64,000 nt of DNA from Coturnix japonica (lineage: Eukaryota; Chordata; Aves; Galliformes; Phasianidae): NCBI RefSeq assembly GCF_001577835.2, contig NC_029516.1, forward strand, positions 71,431,221-71,495,220, read 5' to 3'. A program made the position numbers and the translations under genes. Below the pieces are notes generated by a model. The model ran no database searches. It saw only the letters and a list, made by a program, of their open reading frames with translations, and was not told the origin of the DNA. Position 1 is the stretch's first letter. Each line of letters starts with the position of its first letter. Positions 24,149 to 36,588 of this stretch are shown here, in pieces.

Positions 24149-24437
24149 ATCACAGAATCATAGAATGGCCTGAGTTGAAAAGGACCACAGTGACCATCTC
24201 GTTTCAATCCCCCTGCTGTGTGCAGGGGCACCAACCAGCAGACCAGGCTGCCCAGAGCCACATCCAGCCTGGCCTTGAATGCCTCCAGGGATGGGGCATC
24301 CACAGCCTCCTTGGGCAACCTGTTCCAGTGCGTCACCACCCTCTGAGTGAAAAACTTCCCCCTAACATCTAACCTAAACCTCCCCTGTCTAAGATTAAAA
24401 CCATTCCTCCTTGTCCTATCACTATTCACTCTCATAA
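24149..24437 (-). mobile_element. CR1 LINE 3' fragment with ORF2 C-terminus (minus strand)
   Basis: The minus-strand frame reads [20 protein letters not shown], then [20 protein letters not shown] and [13 protein letters not shown], the CR1 ORF2 C-terminus. The 3' UTR ends at CTATGATTCTGTGATCC (24149). It is closely similar to the copy at 14371-14659 and has the same start point within the element, so the two belong to the same young subfamily. Confidence 0.95.
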
Positions 24438-24479
24438 ACAGCCATTCTCCCTCCTGACTTCCTGATTTTCTGACTGGTC

Positions 24480-24545
24480 ATAGTTTCATAGTTTCGTGCG
24501 GGTTGGAAGGGACCTTAGAGATCATCGAGTCCAGCCCCTGGTCAC
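24480..24545 (-). mobile_element. Short CR1 3' end (minus strand)
   Basis: CATAGTTTCATAGTTTCGTG followed by CGGGTTGGAAGGGACCTTAG and AGATCATCGAGTCCAGCCCC is the reverse complement of a CR1 3' terminus. It belongs to a subfamily different from the adjacent copy. Only the tail is present. Confidence 0.88.
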
Positions 24546-24836
24546 GGTCATTGCTGACATGGTTAACCCCCAAAAAGAGTAACAAGCAGAAGGAAATGTG
24601 GAAAAAAATACCCTTATTACAAATGATATCTTCAACCTAGTTTTGTCACAGATAGATTTGAAACACAAAGTAGTTAGCACCTGTAGAGCTTTACAAAATG
24701 ACCACAGCTTGCATTTCCTAAATGCTGGGGCAAAGGCTTGGAATACATCCTAGCTGTAGGTGATGCATGTACCCAGCCCCACAGAAAAGTGCACCCAGAA
24801 GGCTATTTGAAGAATTGTAATCTGCCTTGATTAGTT

Positions 24837-24859
24837 AAAAAAAAAAAAAAAAAAAAAAA
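24837..24859. repeat. A23 homopolymer
   Basis: An uninterrupted run of 23 A on the plus strand in GTF2E1 intron 3, about 200 bases from exon 3. No adjoining retrocopy was recognised. Confidence 0.9.
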
Positions 24860-25002
24860 GTGGTTGTGGGTAAGCAAGTTATCTCCTTACAAGCCATATA
24901 TTCCTCAGGGAATCTGTCAGTGGCTTGCACTGTTGGTGCTGAATAAGTGAGTCCTTAATTGACAAGGCTTGGGAAAGCCTCCCAGAGCAGATGAATGTAC
25001 TA

Positions 25003-25266
<264 letters not shown>

Positions 25267-26337
25267 CTAAGTATCAGAAGAAAAGCAACAAGACCAGCTC
25301 TTCATGCAGCATTTCCAACAGCAATACCTCACTGTTTACCTTGCTTGATGCTAAATAGCTCTTCTCACTCTGACAATCCCTTTCCACACAGAATGTACCT
25401 GGTTATTATTTAAGCAGAAAACAAAGCCAGCACTCTGATGTCACCCAGTGACACCCAGCTTGGGGTACAGTTTCTTGCTCTGAAATGCCTGGATGTGTTA
25501 CAGTACCACTATTGAGACACTCCCCAATCCCACACACTCTTTCTTGCTAGACATTTTAAATGTTATCTACAACTAAGCTGCAATAGAAAGCTTCACATTG
25601 TACTGCTAGGAGCTCAAATATCATCCGTTCCAGGTGCTGGAATTGCTATCTCCCAGAGCAATTCAGTTTCACAATGAAGTGGTGTGTAGCTTGATGCTGC
25701 CCAAACTGCTCTGCAGTAACTATTAGTACAACCATCCTCACAGTGAAATTCATGATAAAGGTTGGCTTCTCCTCCTGCTGTAGGGCCATGGCAAGCAGAC
25801 TAGTCATTACGGCAGAGCTGCAAAAGTATTTCCTTCACCTTAATTTCTTGACATTAAAAATGGTAAACTAACAATTGCATGAAATCAACTACAAATAAGC
25901 TTGTTTCACAGAGCTCACCGGGAGCTAGAAAAACAGGTCAAACAGAAAGGCGACTGAAATGGTTGCCTGGCAATGCAGTTACAAAACCTGACTGAACTCC
26001 TGCACAGCAGGCCTTTTGGTTCCGTTGCTCCATCTGTGAGCAGGAACCTTAGGGAAGTACTTGCACAGTAGGACCCTGCCATATGGCTCGCTATGAGGGC
26101 AGCAGTGCAGCACAATGACTTAGCCTTGAAACGCTGTACAAGAGCAAATCCTGCTGCCTCCCCAAAACTTACTAACATACATCAGCATGCTCTGAGAGTT
26201 TTGGATTTCTTGTGTGATTTTTTACTTAATCTTTTCGTGTGGCACCTAAAAATATACAGGATCATTTCCCAGTGAAGAGAATGAAGAAGATCTCTTTTTC
26301 ACTAACAGGGAGCCTGAGGATAAGTTGTATAAGGGAA

Positions 26338-26765
26338 ACCATAAAATCATAGAATGGCTTAAGCTGGAAGAGGGTCTTAAAGCCCATCCAATTCCAACCT
26401 TGCTACAATAGGCAGGGCTGTCACCCACCAGACCAGGCTGCCCAGAACCCCATCCAACCTGGCCCCGAACAGCTCCAGAGATGGGGCACCCACAGCTTCT
26501 ATAGGCAGCCTGTGGCTAGTGCTTCACTACCCTCTGAGTAAAGAATTTCTTCCTAATGTTTAACTTAAATCTACCTTCTCTTAGTTTAAAGCCATTGTCC
26601 TGTCAATATCAGATTCAAAGGAAAAGTTGGCTCTCTCCCTTCAAGTACTGGAAGTCCACAATGAGGTCTCCATAGATTTTACTTCTCCAAGCTAAACAAG
26701 CCCAACACTCTCAGCTTTTCTTCATAGGAGAGTTGCTGCAGCCCTCTGATCATCTTTGTGTTTAC
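26338..26765 (-). mobile_element. CR1 LINE 3' fragment, older (minus strand)
   Basis: The stretch starts as ATCATAGAATGGCTTAAGCT and continues through CACCAGACCAGGCTGCCCAG, TCCAGAGATGGGGCACCCAC and TTCTTCCTAATGTTTAACTT, the reverse complement of the CR1 ORF2 end. It then runs into the further-upstream TTCATAGGAGAGTTGCTGCA block. It is diverged, with frame-disrupting changes throughout. Confidence 0.9.
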
Positions 26766-28204
26766 GTCCAACAGTCAGTGTTAGGATCAGTACTGGAGCC
26801 TGCTATATCACGGATGGTAAGTACAAACACAGTTGGAAGGAGGGGACTGGCCCATGGTACTGGAGCGTGACATAATGAGACAAGTGTGCAAATCTGTCAG
26901 AATCACAACTAATCAGAACAACTATACAAGATGTCAGCCCAGCAAAACTTGAAGCCAAACTTTGGTCTGCTTATCCCACACCTGAGGCTATCAGCGTGAC
27001 AAACTGGCACAAGTGAAATCAGTTTAAAATAATGAGCACATCTCAGTTGCCGTAATGGTCTAAGTGAACAAAGACGAGGAAAACTCTCTGCTTTTTACAA
27101 CCTACTCCCTAACTTCAGCCACAAAGTCCTGTTGCGTGTTCCTGAGACAGCTCGTGCTGTGAAAACAACACGTCCATCTGTGAATCCCATGAGTATATGC
27201 AAGAGATTAAAGTCATAGGGAGAATGGTTCCAATTCACAGCACCAAAGAATCAGACAATAGAGATCTAATGAAACGGAACTCCTGAAGCTATCGTGGCTT
27301 TTCTGCAACTTCCACCCTTCAGGGTTTGTCATGAGAAGAAAATAAAATTAATAGATTACATAAAGAATCTTGAGAATGAGAGAAATGACAGGCTTCCTCC
27401 ATTAATATGCTGATTTTTTTTTGTGGTGATGGAGCATTTCAGAAGAGGCGTATGTGATTAGAGAACTGAGAAGTTAGTTTGCCATGGCAGATGGCATTTA
27501 TATGTTGCAAACCTCTTCTGTTAGACATTAAGAGGTCACAAAATGTCAGCAGAGCTTTTATGACACGGCACATCACATCAGCAGTGACACATGCTCCTTA
27601 TGAACATGTACTGCATATGACAAACGTGAAGTGAAGGCCATCCAAGGATTGAGAATGGCAACGTTCCCACTCTGATGACATATTTCTTCCTTCAGTATAG
27701 CCACAACTGATGGCTTTCCATTCAAAGACACGGCATAAGGCAGGGCAAATAGATAACCTGGAGCTTTCCTGCATCTTGGAAATACCAACAGAGAGCGCAT
27801 ATATCCTGTTCAGGCACACACAAAAGCATGTTAAAAACCAGCCATGTGAAAGATCTCATCTGGTCCCATGCTCTCAAGGACAGATACACTGGTCATCTGG
27901 CTCCCTGAGGCATGCTGTGATTAAAGCAGCTCAAGCTCTGAAGTATAGGGCCAGCATATTTACACACAATTCCCAATGACTTTATTTCATTCGAGAGAAG
28001 GAAAAGGTCAGTCTTCCCCATGCATTACACGCACAGTGCCCAAGCATGCGTGCTACATCTGCTGTAACTCTACTGGATGCAAAAACACAGTGATGGTGCA
28101 AGAGGAGCTAGCAGAGATAGGAGACATCAGAGTTAATACTGCTTCCATTATCTTAGTTTGGCTCATCACACATTTACACATTTAACTGAAAAGAATCTGC
28201 CCAA

Positions 28205-28350
28205 GGCCTTCTATAGAAACACTGAATTGTTTGGGTTGGAAGGGACCTTAAAACCCATCCAGTTCCAACCCCCTGCTACAGGCAGGGTCCCAGGAACACC
28301 TCCACAGTTAAGGCACCCACAGCCTCCATAGGCAGTCTGTTCCAGTACTT
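28205..28350 (-). mobile_element. CR1 LINE 3' fragment (minus strand)
   Basis: GGGTTGGAAGGGACCTTAAA, then CCATCCAGTTCCAACCCCCT and CCACAGCCTCCATAGGCAGT follow the CR1 3' end in reverse complement. The 5' limit near 28350 is unclear, and flanking sequence up to about 29000 may hold unrecognisably old CR1. Confidence 0.85.
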
Positions 28351-29159
28351 ACAAGGATCAAGCTCATATCCAACCAAAGGGGTCTTTCTTCCACTCTGCC
28401 CTTTAAAATGCTGCCTCAGATCTACATTATTCTGATACTTACAACCTCAATTTACTCTCATTCATTTCAAACCTATATACTGTTGTGCCAAAACATGCAC
28501 CTCACCTCAGCTAGCTTCCATCTCGTTAATCCTTCAGATATATTTACAAACTGCTGTCCTACTAATTCCCTCCACTTTTATTTTGCCAGTCTAAACAAGC
28601 CATGCATTTATCTCCCCCTAATAAAACTGGCCACCCATCCCCTTGGCCATGCTATCTGTCTCATAACACACTTAGTCCAGTTTGCTCTCATCCTTCTGCT
28701 GTACAGAAAAACCTGAAGTGTATGTAACTCTCCAGATGAGATATCTCAAAATCCCAATGGCATTAGTTCTTCTTCAATAGCTACTGAGACCTTTTAAGAT
28801 CATGGAAGAGCTGCTTCAATTACCACAAGCTCTAGCAACGCTCCCAGACCTTTCTTCCTCCTTTGCAGTTTCCAGTTGATGAGCTCCATGTTTACAGGAG
28901 ATGTTTACAAAGGATGCTAGGTGCACAACACTGTACTTTATACTGTGATCATTCAGCTCATTTTTATTCCTCCAGCGTTCATCTCACCCAACTCTTTATT
29001 CTTGACTGCAAGCACAAAACATTAAGGTAATTTATTTCAAAATCTGCTATGACCTTCTTCTAGAAGTAGCATTATTACCACTACATGGAGGCACGGACAG
29101 CAGAATTTCAGCAGTATCTGCTGATTGGAGCACTACTTGGTTTGAGAGACCTAAGAAAT

Positions 29160-29500
29160 CATAGACACATAAAATCATAGAATACTTAGAGTTGGATGGG
29201 ACCTCTGAGGGCCCTCTAGTCCAACTCACCTGCATTGAACAGGGACACCTCAGCTAGACTGGGTTGCCCAGGGCCTTACCCAGCCTCACCTTTAAAGTCT
29301 CAAGGGATGGGGCTTCAACCTCGTCACTGAGTAACCTGTTCCTCACCACCCTCAATGTAAAAGATTTTTTCATTATACCCAACCTAAATCTACCCTCCCT
29401 GAGCCTGAAGCTATTTTCTCTTGTTCTATTGCCACAGACCCTGCTAAAGAGTCTGCCCCCTTGTTCCTGTAGCTCCCCTTTAGATACTGAAACTTGCTCC
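29160..29500 (-). mobile_element. CR1 LINE 3' fragment (minus strand)
   Basis: ATCATAGAATACTTAGAGTT is followed by GGATGGGACCTCTGAGGGCC, GGGTTGCCCAGGGCCTTACC, TCAAGGGATGGGGCTTCAAC and CCCAACCTAAATCTACCCTC. This is CR1 ORF2 C-terminus and 3' UTR in reverse complement. The minus-strand frame still reads ENSFRLREGRFRLGIMKKSF. Confidence 0.9.
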
Positions 29501-30167
29501 TTTGAATCTTGTTTCAGCAATAGGCATGAAGTATTTTTACCCATTATCTTCCAGGCTCTAGAACTGGGCATCTCAGCTGACTAGGAAAAACAGTTCATGA
29601 CAGCCTTGGAGAAGTACTGAAACAACACAGAAACATAGCTGGCTTGAAGGGTCATCAGATCGCATTCCTGTGACTGCTGCAGCCATTTTCTTGTTGTATT
29701 TCCCCAACTCTCACAAGTTTTTAGTTCTTCTGCAGTATATCAGACAAAAAGGCCATTATATGCATGCAGCTCATCTTTCACAATGTGGAAAACAGGAAAA
29801 AAAAAAAAAATCAGCGGAAGAGAAAATGTCACAGGATGCACAAGGAACATGAATTTCAGCACTTTCTAACACTGAGTGCTTCGTTTGATGTGGAAAAGGG
29901 ACTATTAAAGGACTGAGGAAAGGACAGGGGTTCCTACCAACAGGGATCCAGAAAAATGCCAGACAAGCTAGAGAGACAAAAGATCTCTTCACAGCAAAAC
30001 TTGCTATTCAGAACATTACAGCACAGGCAAAGGAAGCTACCTTTTCTCTGTCTCTTACTCTGCTTTCTCAGCCCATCTTAGGTATTCCTAAGCAGTTTAA
30101 ACTCAAATGGATGCATAGAATGGAAAAGCTCAGCATAAAGTAAGTATTTGACAAGTTTTGCACAGAA

Positions 30168-30215
30168 TATATATATATATTAAAAAATAAAAAATAAAAA
30201 AATAAAGAAAAACAG
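30168..30215. repeat. (TA)n and A-rich simple sequence
   Basis: A short ATATATATATATAT run is followed by AAAAAATAAAAAATAAAA-type sequence. Confidence 0.85.
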
Positions 30216-32104
30216 AGCAATTTCAGTATCTTTCCTCCACAAACAATCCAAACTAATTTAATGGAAATACTTTGCAGTCTAAGTAGTAGGCAGAGCTGTC
30301 AGTAAAAATTATAATTAAGTTCCTTTTGTTTCTCACTGATTTTCAGGATTTAGAGGACTATTTAGGACAGTACCTAAAGGCACTTCTCCCCTGAATCATT
30401 ACTGACAGAAATAGTAGGTTGAGTGGCTACACAGTCCTGGATTGTTATTTACCACAACACACTCCATGTTAGTGTATGAGGACAGTCGCCTACTAGCAAT
30501 AGGAACCTGAGGGTGTTAAACTGAGGCAAAGACAGTTTTAATGACTTCAGTGAATAGTAACAGAGCTAATTGTTAAAGCAACTGACTGTTGATTGGATTA
30601 ATGATAATGAAGATTAGACTTCAGAATGTGCTGATCTTTAGCTCTCCCAGCTAAAGGGACCGACTCAGCCTTCATGAATCCAACCCTAGCATCTCAGTGA
30701 GAAAGCAGCTGTGTGCTGAGAGGGGAACATGTCTGTTTCCACTACAGATGAATTTCCTGCCAATTGTATTGCCTAGTCTTCTCTCTCCCCATCTCTCTTT
30801 TCTCCCCATAGCGGAGACCTATAGGCCCACCTACATTCGTATTTGACTTCTGCTTAAGGCAAAGGACAGAAAAAACCACCAAATAAACCTGTCTCCTGAA
30901 CACCACGGCAATATTATTCCCCCTGCAAGTAATTCAGTGTTTCTATAAATGCATTTAAAAAGCCAATTACAGAGCACAGTGTGTTACATAAAACACAGTG
31001 CCACATCTCATCTTTCTGAGAGAGGTTTCATGGCCCACTGGATCTCAGGCTCTTGAGGACATGCCACAGCCCAAGGCTGACTGCAGTACTCAATCCTGAA
31101 ATGTAACACAGAAAGTGGACTATTTCACTTTAGTCCTGTCTGGGCACCCCAGTAAGATCAGAGCACACGCTGTTTTTAGAGCTCCTAAGGGTACAAACAC
31201 TGGACCACATGTAGGAAAAGTCACTGTTTAGGGAGCCCAAATTATGGAACAAAACATCCAGCTCTGCCACTGAAACATTTATGAGATCAATACCTCTCAG
31301 CATCAGACCGTAAGATTTTAAGGCAGCTTTCTGTGAATTAGGTGATGAGCAAGGACTGTTCACCTGCAAATGCTTTTTCACTGATGCTCAACATGATACA
31401 AGACTCCATGGCAGAGGCAGGAATGTGAGATCCAGCTCCTCGGGGCCTCATATACTGTCTAACCCACAGGTACAACAGGTTTGGGAAGCGGTCTTATATA
31501 CTTCTACTGTAAAACACGCTTAATCAGCCTCTGAAAAAGGCTGATTTTTTTTTAATTCAGTGAGGGCAAAACCCAGTATCTGATCATACAATTCAATGCC
31601 ATTTCATAATATATGCACGCCATGGTACAGCTCTGACTTTTGAGTTCCTGATTTTGAGCCTGAATAATATTTCTTAAACGTTTTTCTTCTTTAATATAGA
31701 TTCAGAGCACTGAATTGCCCACCAGGTATTAAACATAGAGTAAACATTTCATTTAGGATTAATGTCAATCAGTTTCTTTTCAAAGCTTCCATTATTATAA
31801 TATAGATGTAGCAGACACAGCATTTAAGGGCACTTATGCAGCAGCACTATTTCTGATTTAGATGAGGTAATACTGCCAGAAACATGCTCAAGAGGGCTCA
31901 AAACTACAATTCTCAGACATTCAAAGAATGATCAAAAACAATTTGTTTAAAATATAAGAAGATGGCTACTTAAAAAAGAGATAAGGCATACTCTAACACA
32001 GCACTATTAGCAAACGGTGAAATAAATCTACTCTGTAATTACCATTAACCAGTGCCTGACTGCAATCGGAATAAGATCTCTCTTAGTCGGTGCATATGCT
32101 CAGC

Positions 32105-32156
32105 GTGTAAATGCATAGAAACTGAGAGCAGTGTGTAAATGTATAAAAACTGAGGA
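32105..32156. repeat. Tandem duplication of about 27 bases
   Basis: GTAAATGCATAGAAACTGAG is followed a few bases later by GTAAATGTATAAAAACTGAG. The two copies differ at two positions. It is a small local duplication in intron 2. Confidence 0.7.
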
Positions 32157-35100
32157 ACTGCCAGTCCTGAAAACAGAAGGTCTCTGTTCAGCTGCAGAGC
32201 GACTTTTACTCAGGCAGTCACATTATCACTGGAATAACTTGGAAAAATGGTGCTGCTAGAATGTTAGTACAGATGGCCAAAAATAGTGTCCAGCACTTGT
32301 TCTGGACCTTCTTGGCACAAAATGAACCCTGCTGTTAACAAAAATAGGAACTGCTGAGATAAGACACCCTTGGCAACACCTTAGAATACGTATAGACAGC
32401 AGTTCTCATCCTTGAAAATCCCAAGCACTTAGGGGCAGGGAAATCAAAGTAGAAGAACGCACTGAGATTCATTCAAGACCCACCCATGCTCCCACCCCTC
32501 TATTTCAGGTGAGCATGAAATACTTCCCATGCCTGAGATCAGTTTGTTAAGCAACAACAGCTTAACAAACAACTTCTGATTTTCTGGGAGAGATCTGTCC
32601 TTCCATGTTTACTGCAACTCCCTTTAGAAACATACCAGAGATTCCCTGACAGCAGGGATTTACAGCTCTTATACACCTGCTATGCTACTTGTCATTGAAA
32701 CAGACACCCATTTCAATAGAAGATGGCTCAGAAATGCCAACAACTGAAAATCTTTACTTCCAAATTCCCTTCAGAGTTTATGCATGGCAAGGAAAATTCC
32801 CTACTGTGTGAGCTTCCTCCACAAAGCTACTAGGGCCACCAATGGAGAACAATGGAGATTAATTTAAAAGAAGTCTAAAATGTCATTTTCTTCTTATTAT
32901 AATAAACTCCAGTTAAAGAGAAGGTTACACAAGGGATTCTGAAGCTTTGTATTTCATGCAGATCTGCTCACATACCCACCAGGAATCTCTTCAATTACAA
33001 AGAGCAAGAACTAAGAAGTGCTTAAACCCTCCTCCCAAGGCAGCGTTTGAAAGGCCAAGAAGCCATTGCCAGAAGCGTGGGTTTCCATACTAGGGCCTTA
33101 AGGAGAAGCGGGCCTTGGGAGCCTGATGGCAGCAGCTGGCAAAAGCGAGGAGGAAGAAGCAACACTGTGTTCTTTCTAGCTCTTTTCGATGGCATTGCAA
33201 GATGGGCCAGAAGAGAGGACACACTGCTCTTCAGTCTGCTTTTCCTTCTTTGTTTTTTGAGAGGCTCTGGAAGCCCTTGACATGGAACAAAGCAGTTTTT
33301 TTAGATGCTGGTTAGTTCAGAACAAAGGCAGCGTATGATCAGAGCAGATGCTGTCCTCTTACCTTCCTCTCTGAAGGTCTGGAACAGGCAGCACTCACCG
33401 AATCCGCTATTTACTGGTGCAATAGACCATGTCCGCAGCCTGCAGTTTTTGAAGGGTGCCCCAGCACTACCAAGCTATACAATAGCATGTAATAAAAACA
33501 GGCATTGATCTCCAATACACTTTTGGGAATTCACTTTTTGCTGGCAATAAAATGGATACACTTTAGCATTTTCTCATCAACTGCCTTGTAATCTCAGTTG
33601 TACAAAAGTTGACCAATCCCCTTCAGACATGTATACACACACACTTTGCCTGAACGCCCTGATGGCTCTGCTGTATTGCAAAGTATTATCAATATGTTAC
33701 ATTTTATCATGTGAAACCTCATTTGTAACTTGCAATGAACTGTAGTATCAATATAATCTTTTTTGTTCCTTTAGCTGTTCTTCTATACAGCCATGCCCCT
33801 CAAGTTCTTTCTTCTTAGTGAAATGTCTAAAAAAAAAACCCTTAATGTAAAAATTGTGCTTTTTTCTTTACTCTTTTTACCATCTTTTCCCCCTTACTTG
33901 TAAAAACTGGCCATGACTAACATGATGCCCAAAGCTGCACCCAGTGGCAAAGAGAGATGCAAAATACTAAGAGTCCTCCTGCAAAGATAGAATTTATCAG
34001 AAACAAAGCCTCTAAGACTGAGTTACCAGTTCAGCCTGACCTATACCTAACCAGAAATAAGCCAGTAATTTATTTTGACTCTCGTCATCTGTAACATAAG
34101 CAAGAAAAAAAGGACTTATTGGCATCAGGAGTGTTTTATAAATAAAATTTTTCTGGTTACTGCTGTCTCAAATAACCTGCTGGTGATCTGCCATATCACT
34201 CATGGAGCTGTTAAGGAGACATATCGATGAAGCTTATAGTAATGCCAGACAAAGCAATAAAAAGCCTCCCTGACATCTGCAAATCTTGGAGAGTCCATTG
34301 GGACTGCCTCTCTTTGATGTCATTCTATCTTATTTCTGTTTCAAGTAAATTACCTCTTACGGACAATGTCTCAAATTTGATCACCTGTAAAATAAGAGCC
34401 AAAAAAGCTTAAGTTGCCTTTGACTTGCTTTCTATTCACTGTCACAATGCAGAGAGCTCAGATTATTTGACATGGGAAGTGCCTTTTAATGGCCTAAAAC
34501 TATGTCATCATTTAAAAAGGAAGTGTAAAAGGAAAGAGAAGTGGTTAAGAAAGTAAATTCTATCCCACCTTATATTTCTCACAGTGCATACCTGTGGAAA
34601 ACACAATGCTAAGGCAGATTGTACATGCCCAATAGCTCTAGATAATAAAGTATTTATTTAAAAGTATTTAACAAATCTTACTGAGTTAATTAGACAGACT
34701 GACAGCTTATTTAAGCAATCGCAATTCACTGTTGTCTTCCATTAAGAAACAATAATGTAAAGATACCCAAAAATGTACTCCCTATTTTATTTCTTACTTT
34801 GATTAAACAGAACGCCACATCTGCTCACTGTTACAGCACTTCATTAACCAGTTACCTCTGATGCTGTCCTTCAGCTCAGTGGGTTGACCCAGCTTTTGCT
34901 TAGTTTATTTTGTGAGGATACAAGGAATTCATGCTCGTGAAGTGTTTTCAGCACAGCAGGTCTCAAGTCCTTTCCTCTGACACAGACAGAAAACCCAAAC
35001 CAGGCACGTCCATGCGTAATGTTTCATGCTATACATGTAGCTAGTATTCATAAAGGTTTTATAAACCTCTACACAGTTTTATTTCAGGTGTTCTGCAATT

Positions 35101-35418
35101 CCGGTGAGACAAAGGCAAGAAGAAAGTGATCAAATTTACTGTTGCTTTTTAGGAGGTAGGCATAGCATAGCAACATAAAAGAGCACAAGAACATATTAAA
35201 AACAAAACACTAAAAACGTTCCCGTTTTTCTTAAATAGCCTCCTCTCCACAGGAAGCTTCTCCTGTCTTTGGAGATATGTGCATCTCTGATAACTCACTT
35301 TACAGAGCTGCTTCTATCTTCTTCCCTCCCTTTTCCCAGGAGGGAGCAGTGGCTTTGCTGATCACGTGCCACAGCATCTCCTGATTAATTCTGATGGACA
35401 ACCAGCAGCTAGCTGGCG

Positions 35419-35435
35419 CATCATCATCATCATCG
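35419..35435. repeat. Short (ATC)n simple repeat
   Basis: Five ATC units, seen directly. Confidence 0.85.
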
Positions 35436-35470
35436 CCCTAGGATGAGCAATAATCTACCTCGCCATCTGC

Positions 35471-35935
35471 TCACAAATACATCTTTAAGCAGCCATCACC
35501 CCCTCCAGTGCCACTTCCCCTGGAAGCGATGTGCTGTGAGGTGGTGACATGGGGGTGGGGGGAGCATCCTGCCCTGTGCCACTGAGAACAGTGGTGAATG
35601 GATACCACGTTGGTAGTGACAGGATCAGAGGAAGGAAAAAATGCTGCTTCTTCCCAGGGGCAGGCAATGCCTGATCCCTTCCAGTCGACAGCCCCAAAAG
35701 CCCCACTGTTCTTCAGGTCTTTCTTAGGTTTGATGAAGTTGAACAGCAGAAGCAGGGAGGGTGATGTATATGTATGATGAGCATACAGGTCCTTGCGTTT
35801 CTTGAGGCCTGTGCAGAATGCGAGAACAAACCTGTGAAGCCGTAAGGCAGTAAGTTGTTTTGAAACTGTAGGACAGCCCGCTGCCTTCACACCTACTTTC
35901 AAGTACAGCAGTGCAGCCCAGGAGGTGACAATCAC
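35471..35935 (-). other. Unassigned 154-codon open frame in GTF2E1 intron 2
   Basis: A GC-richer patch carries a minus-strand frame beginning MIVTSWAALLYLKVGVKAAG. It includes the basic stretch TGLKKRKDLYAHHTYTSPSL and a Gly/Ser-rich end. I recognise no domain or repeat family. A second frame overlaps part of it. It may be chance, a decayed retrocopy or an unrecognised interspersed repeat. Confidence 0.12.
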
Positions 35936-36261
35936 AGTCTCACTGCAGCTATGTCACTGCTGAGAAGTGCTGATGCCACCAGCAAACCACAGGGAGACAA
36001 CACATTTGGAAACTGATGTCATGTTGTCATACAGACTTAGAAACAAATCAGGTGGAGTCTAAGGTTTTGTGCAGTCAGTGAAATGAGCTATATATCTTTG
36101 ATGTAGTGTCAGCAAGCTCTGATGATTACCCTACAGAAAATGAAGAACTGCTGAAAGCACTCCCTGTGATATGAGCAAGAACTGTCAAAATTCCAGTGAT
36201 GATTACAAAGGGCAAAAAGAAAAGCTATGAGGAATGCAAGAAAGACTGGAATCATAAGAGG

Positions 36262-36588
36262 ATTCAGAATCAGAGATGGAAGGGAGAATCAGGATGGAAG
36301 GGATCTTAGCAGGCCTCTAGTCCACCCCCTGGCTCAAACCAGGGCCAGCTCTGAGATGAACCAGGCTGCATGAGATTTTATTCAGTCATCCTGAAGACTT
36401 CTAAGGTTGGAAACCGAACAGTCTCTCTGGCCAACCTGCTGCACCCCCCGACCCTTCTCATGGGAAAAAAAGCTCCATCTCACATACAGCTGGAACCAAT
36501 TTATACCCATTGCCTCTTGTATTCCTGTAGGTACCGCTGTGGAGAGCCTGGTACCATTTTCCTGGTCATCTTCTGTAAGTACTGAAAG
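36262..36588 (-). mobile_element. CR1 LINE 3' fragment of an older subfamily (minus strand)
   Basis: GATGGAAGGGATCTTAGCAG, then CTGAAGACTTCTAAGGTTGG, CTCTCTGGCCAACCTGCTGC, CCCATTGCCTCTTGTATTCC and GTGGAGAGCCTGGTACCATT follow a CR1 subfamily whose ORF end differs from the young copies elsewhere in the window. It is in reverse complement and moderately diverged. Confidence 0.82.

Noticed and set aside
33020-33300. GC-richer frame of 77 codons in intron 2 (plus strand)
   Set aside because: No domain, no splice signals and no repeat family. The leucine/phenylalanine-rich end comes from a TTTCCTT-type simple stretch.
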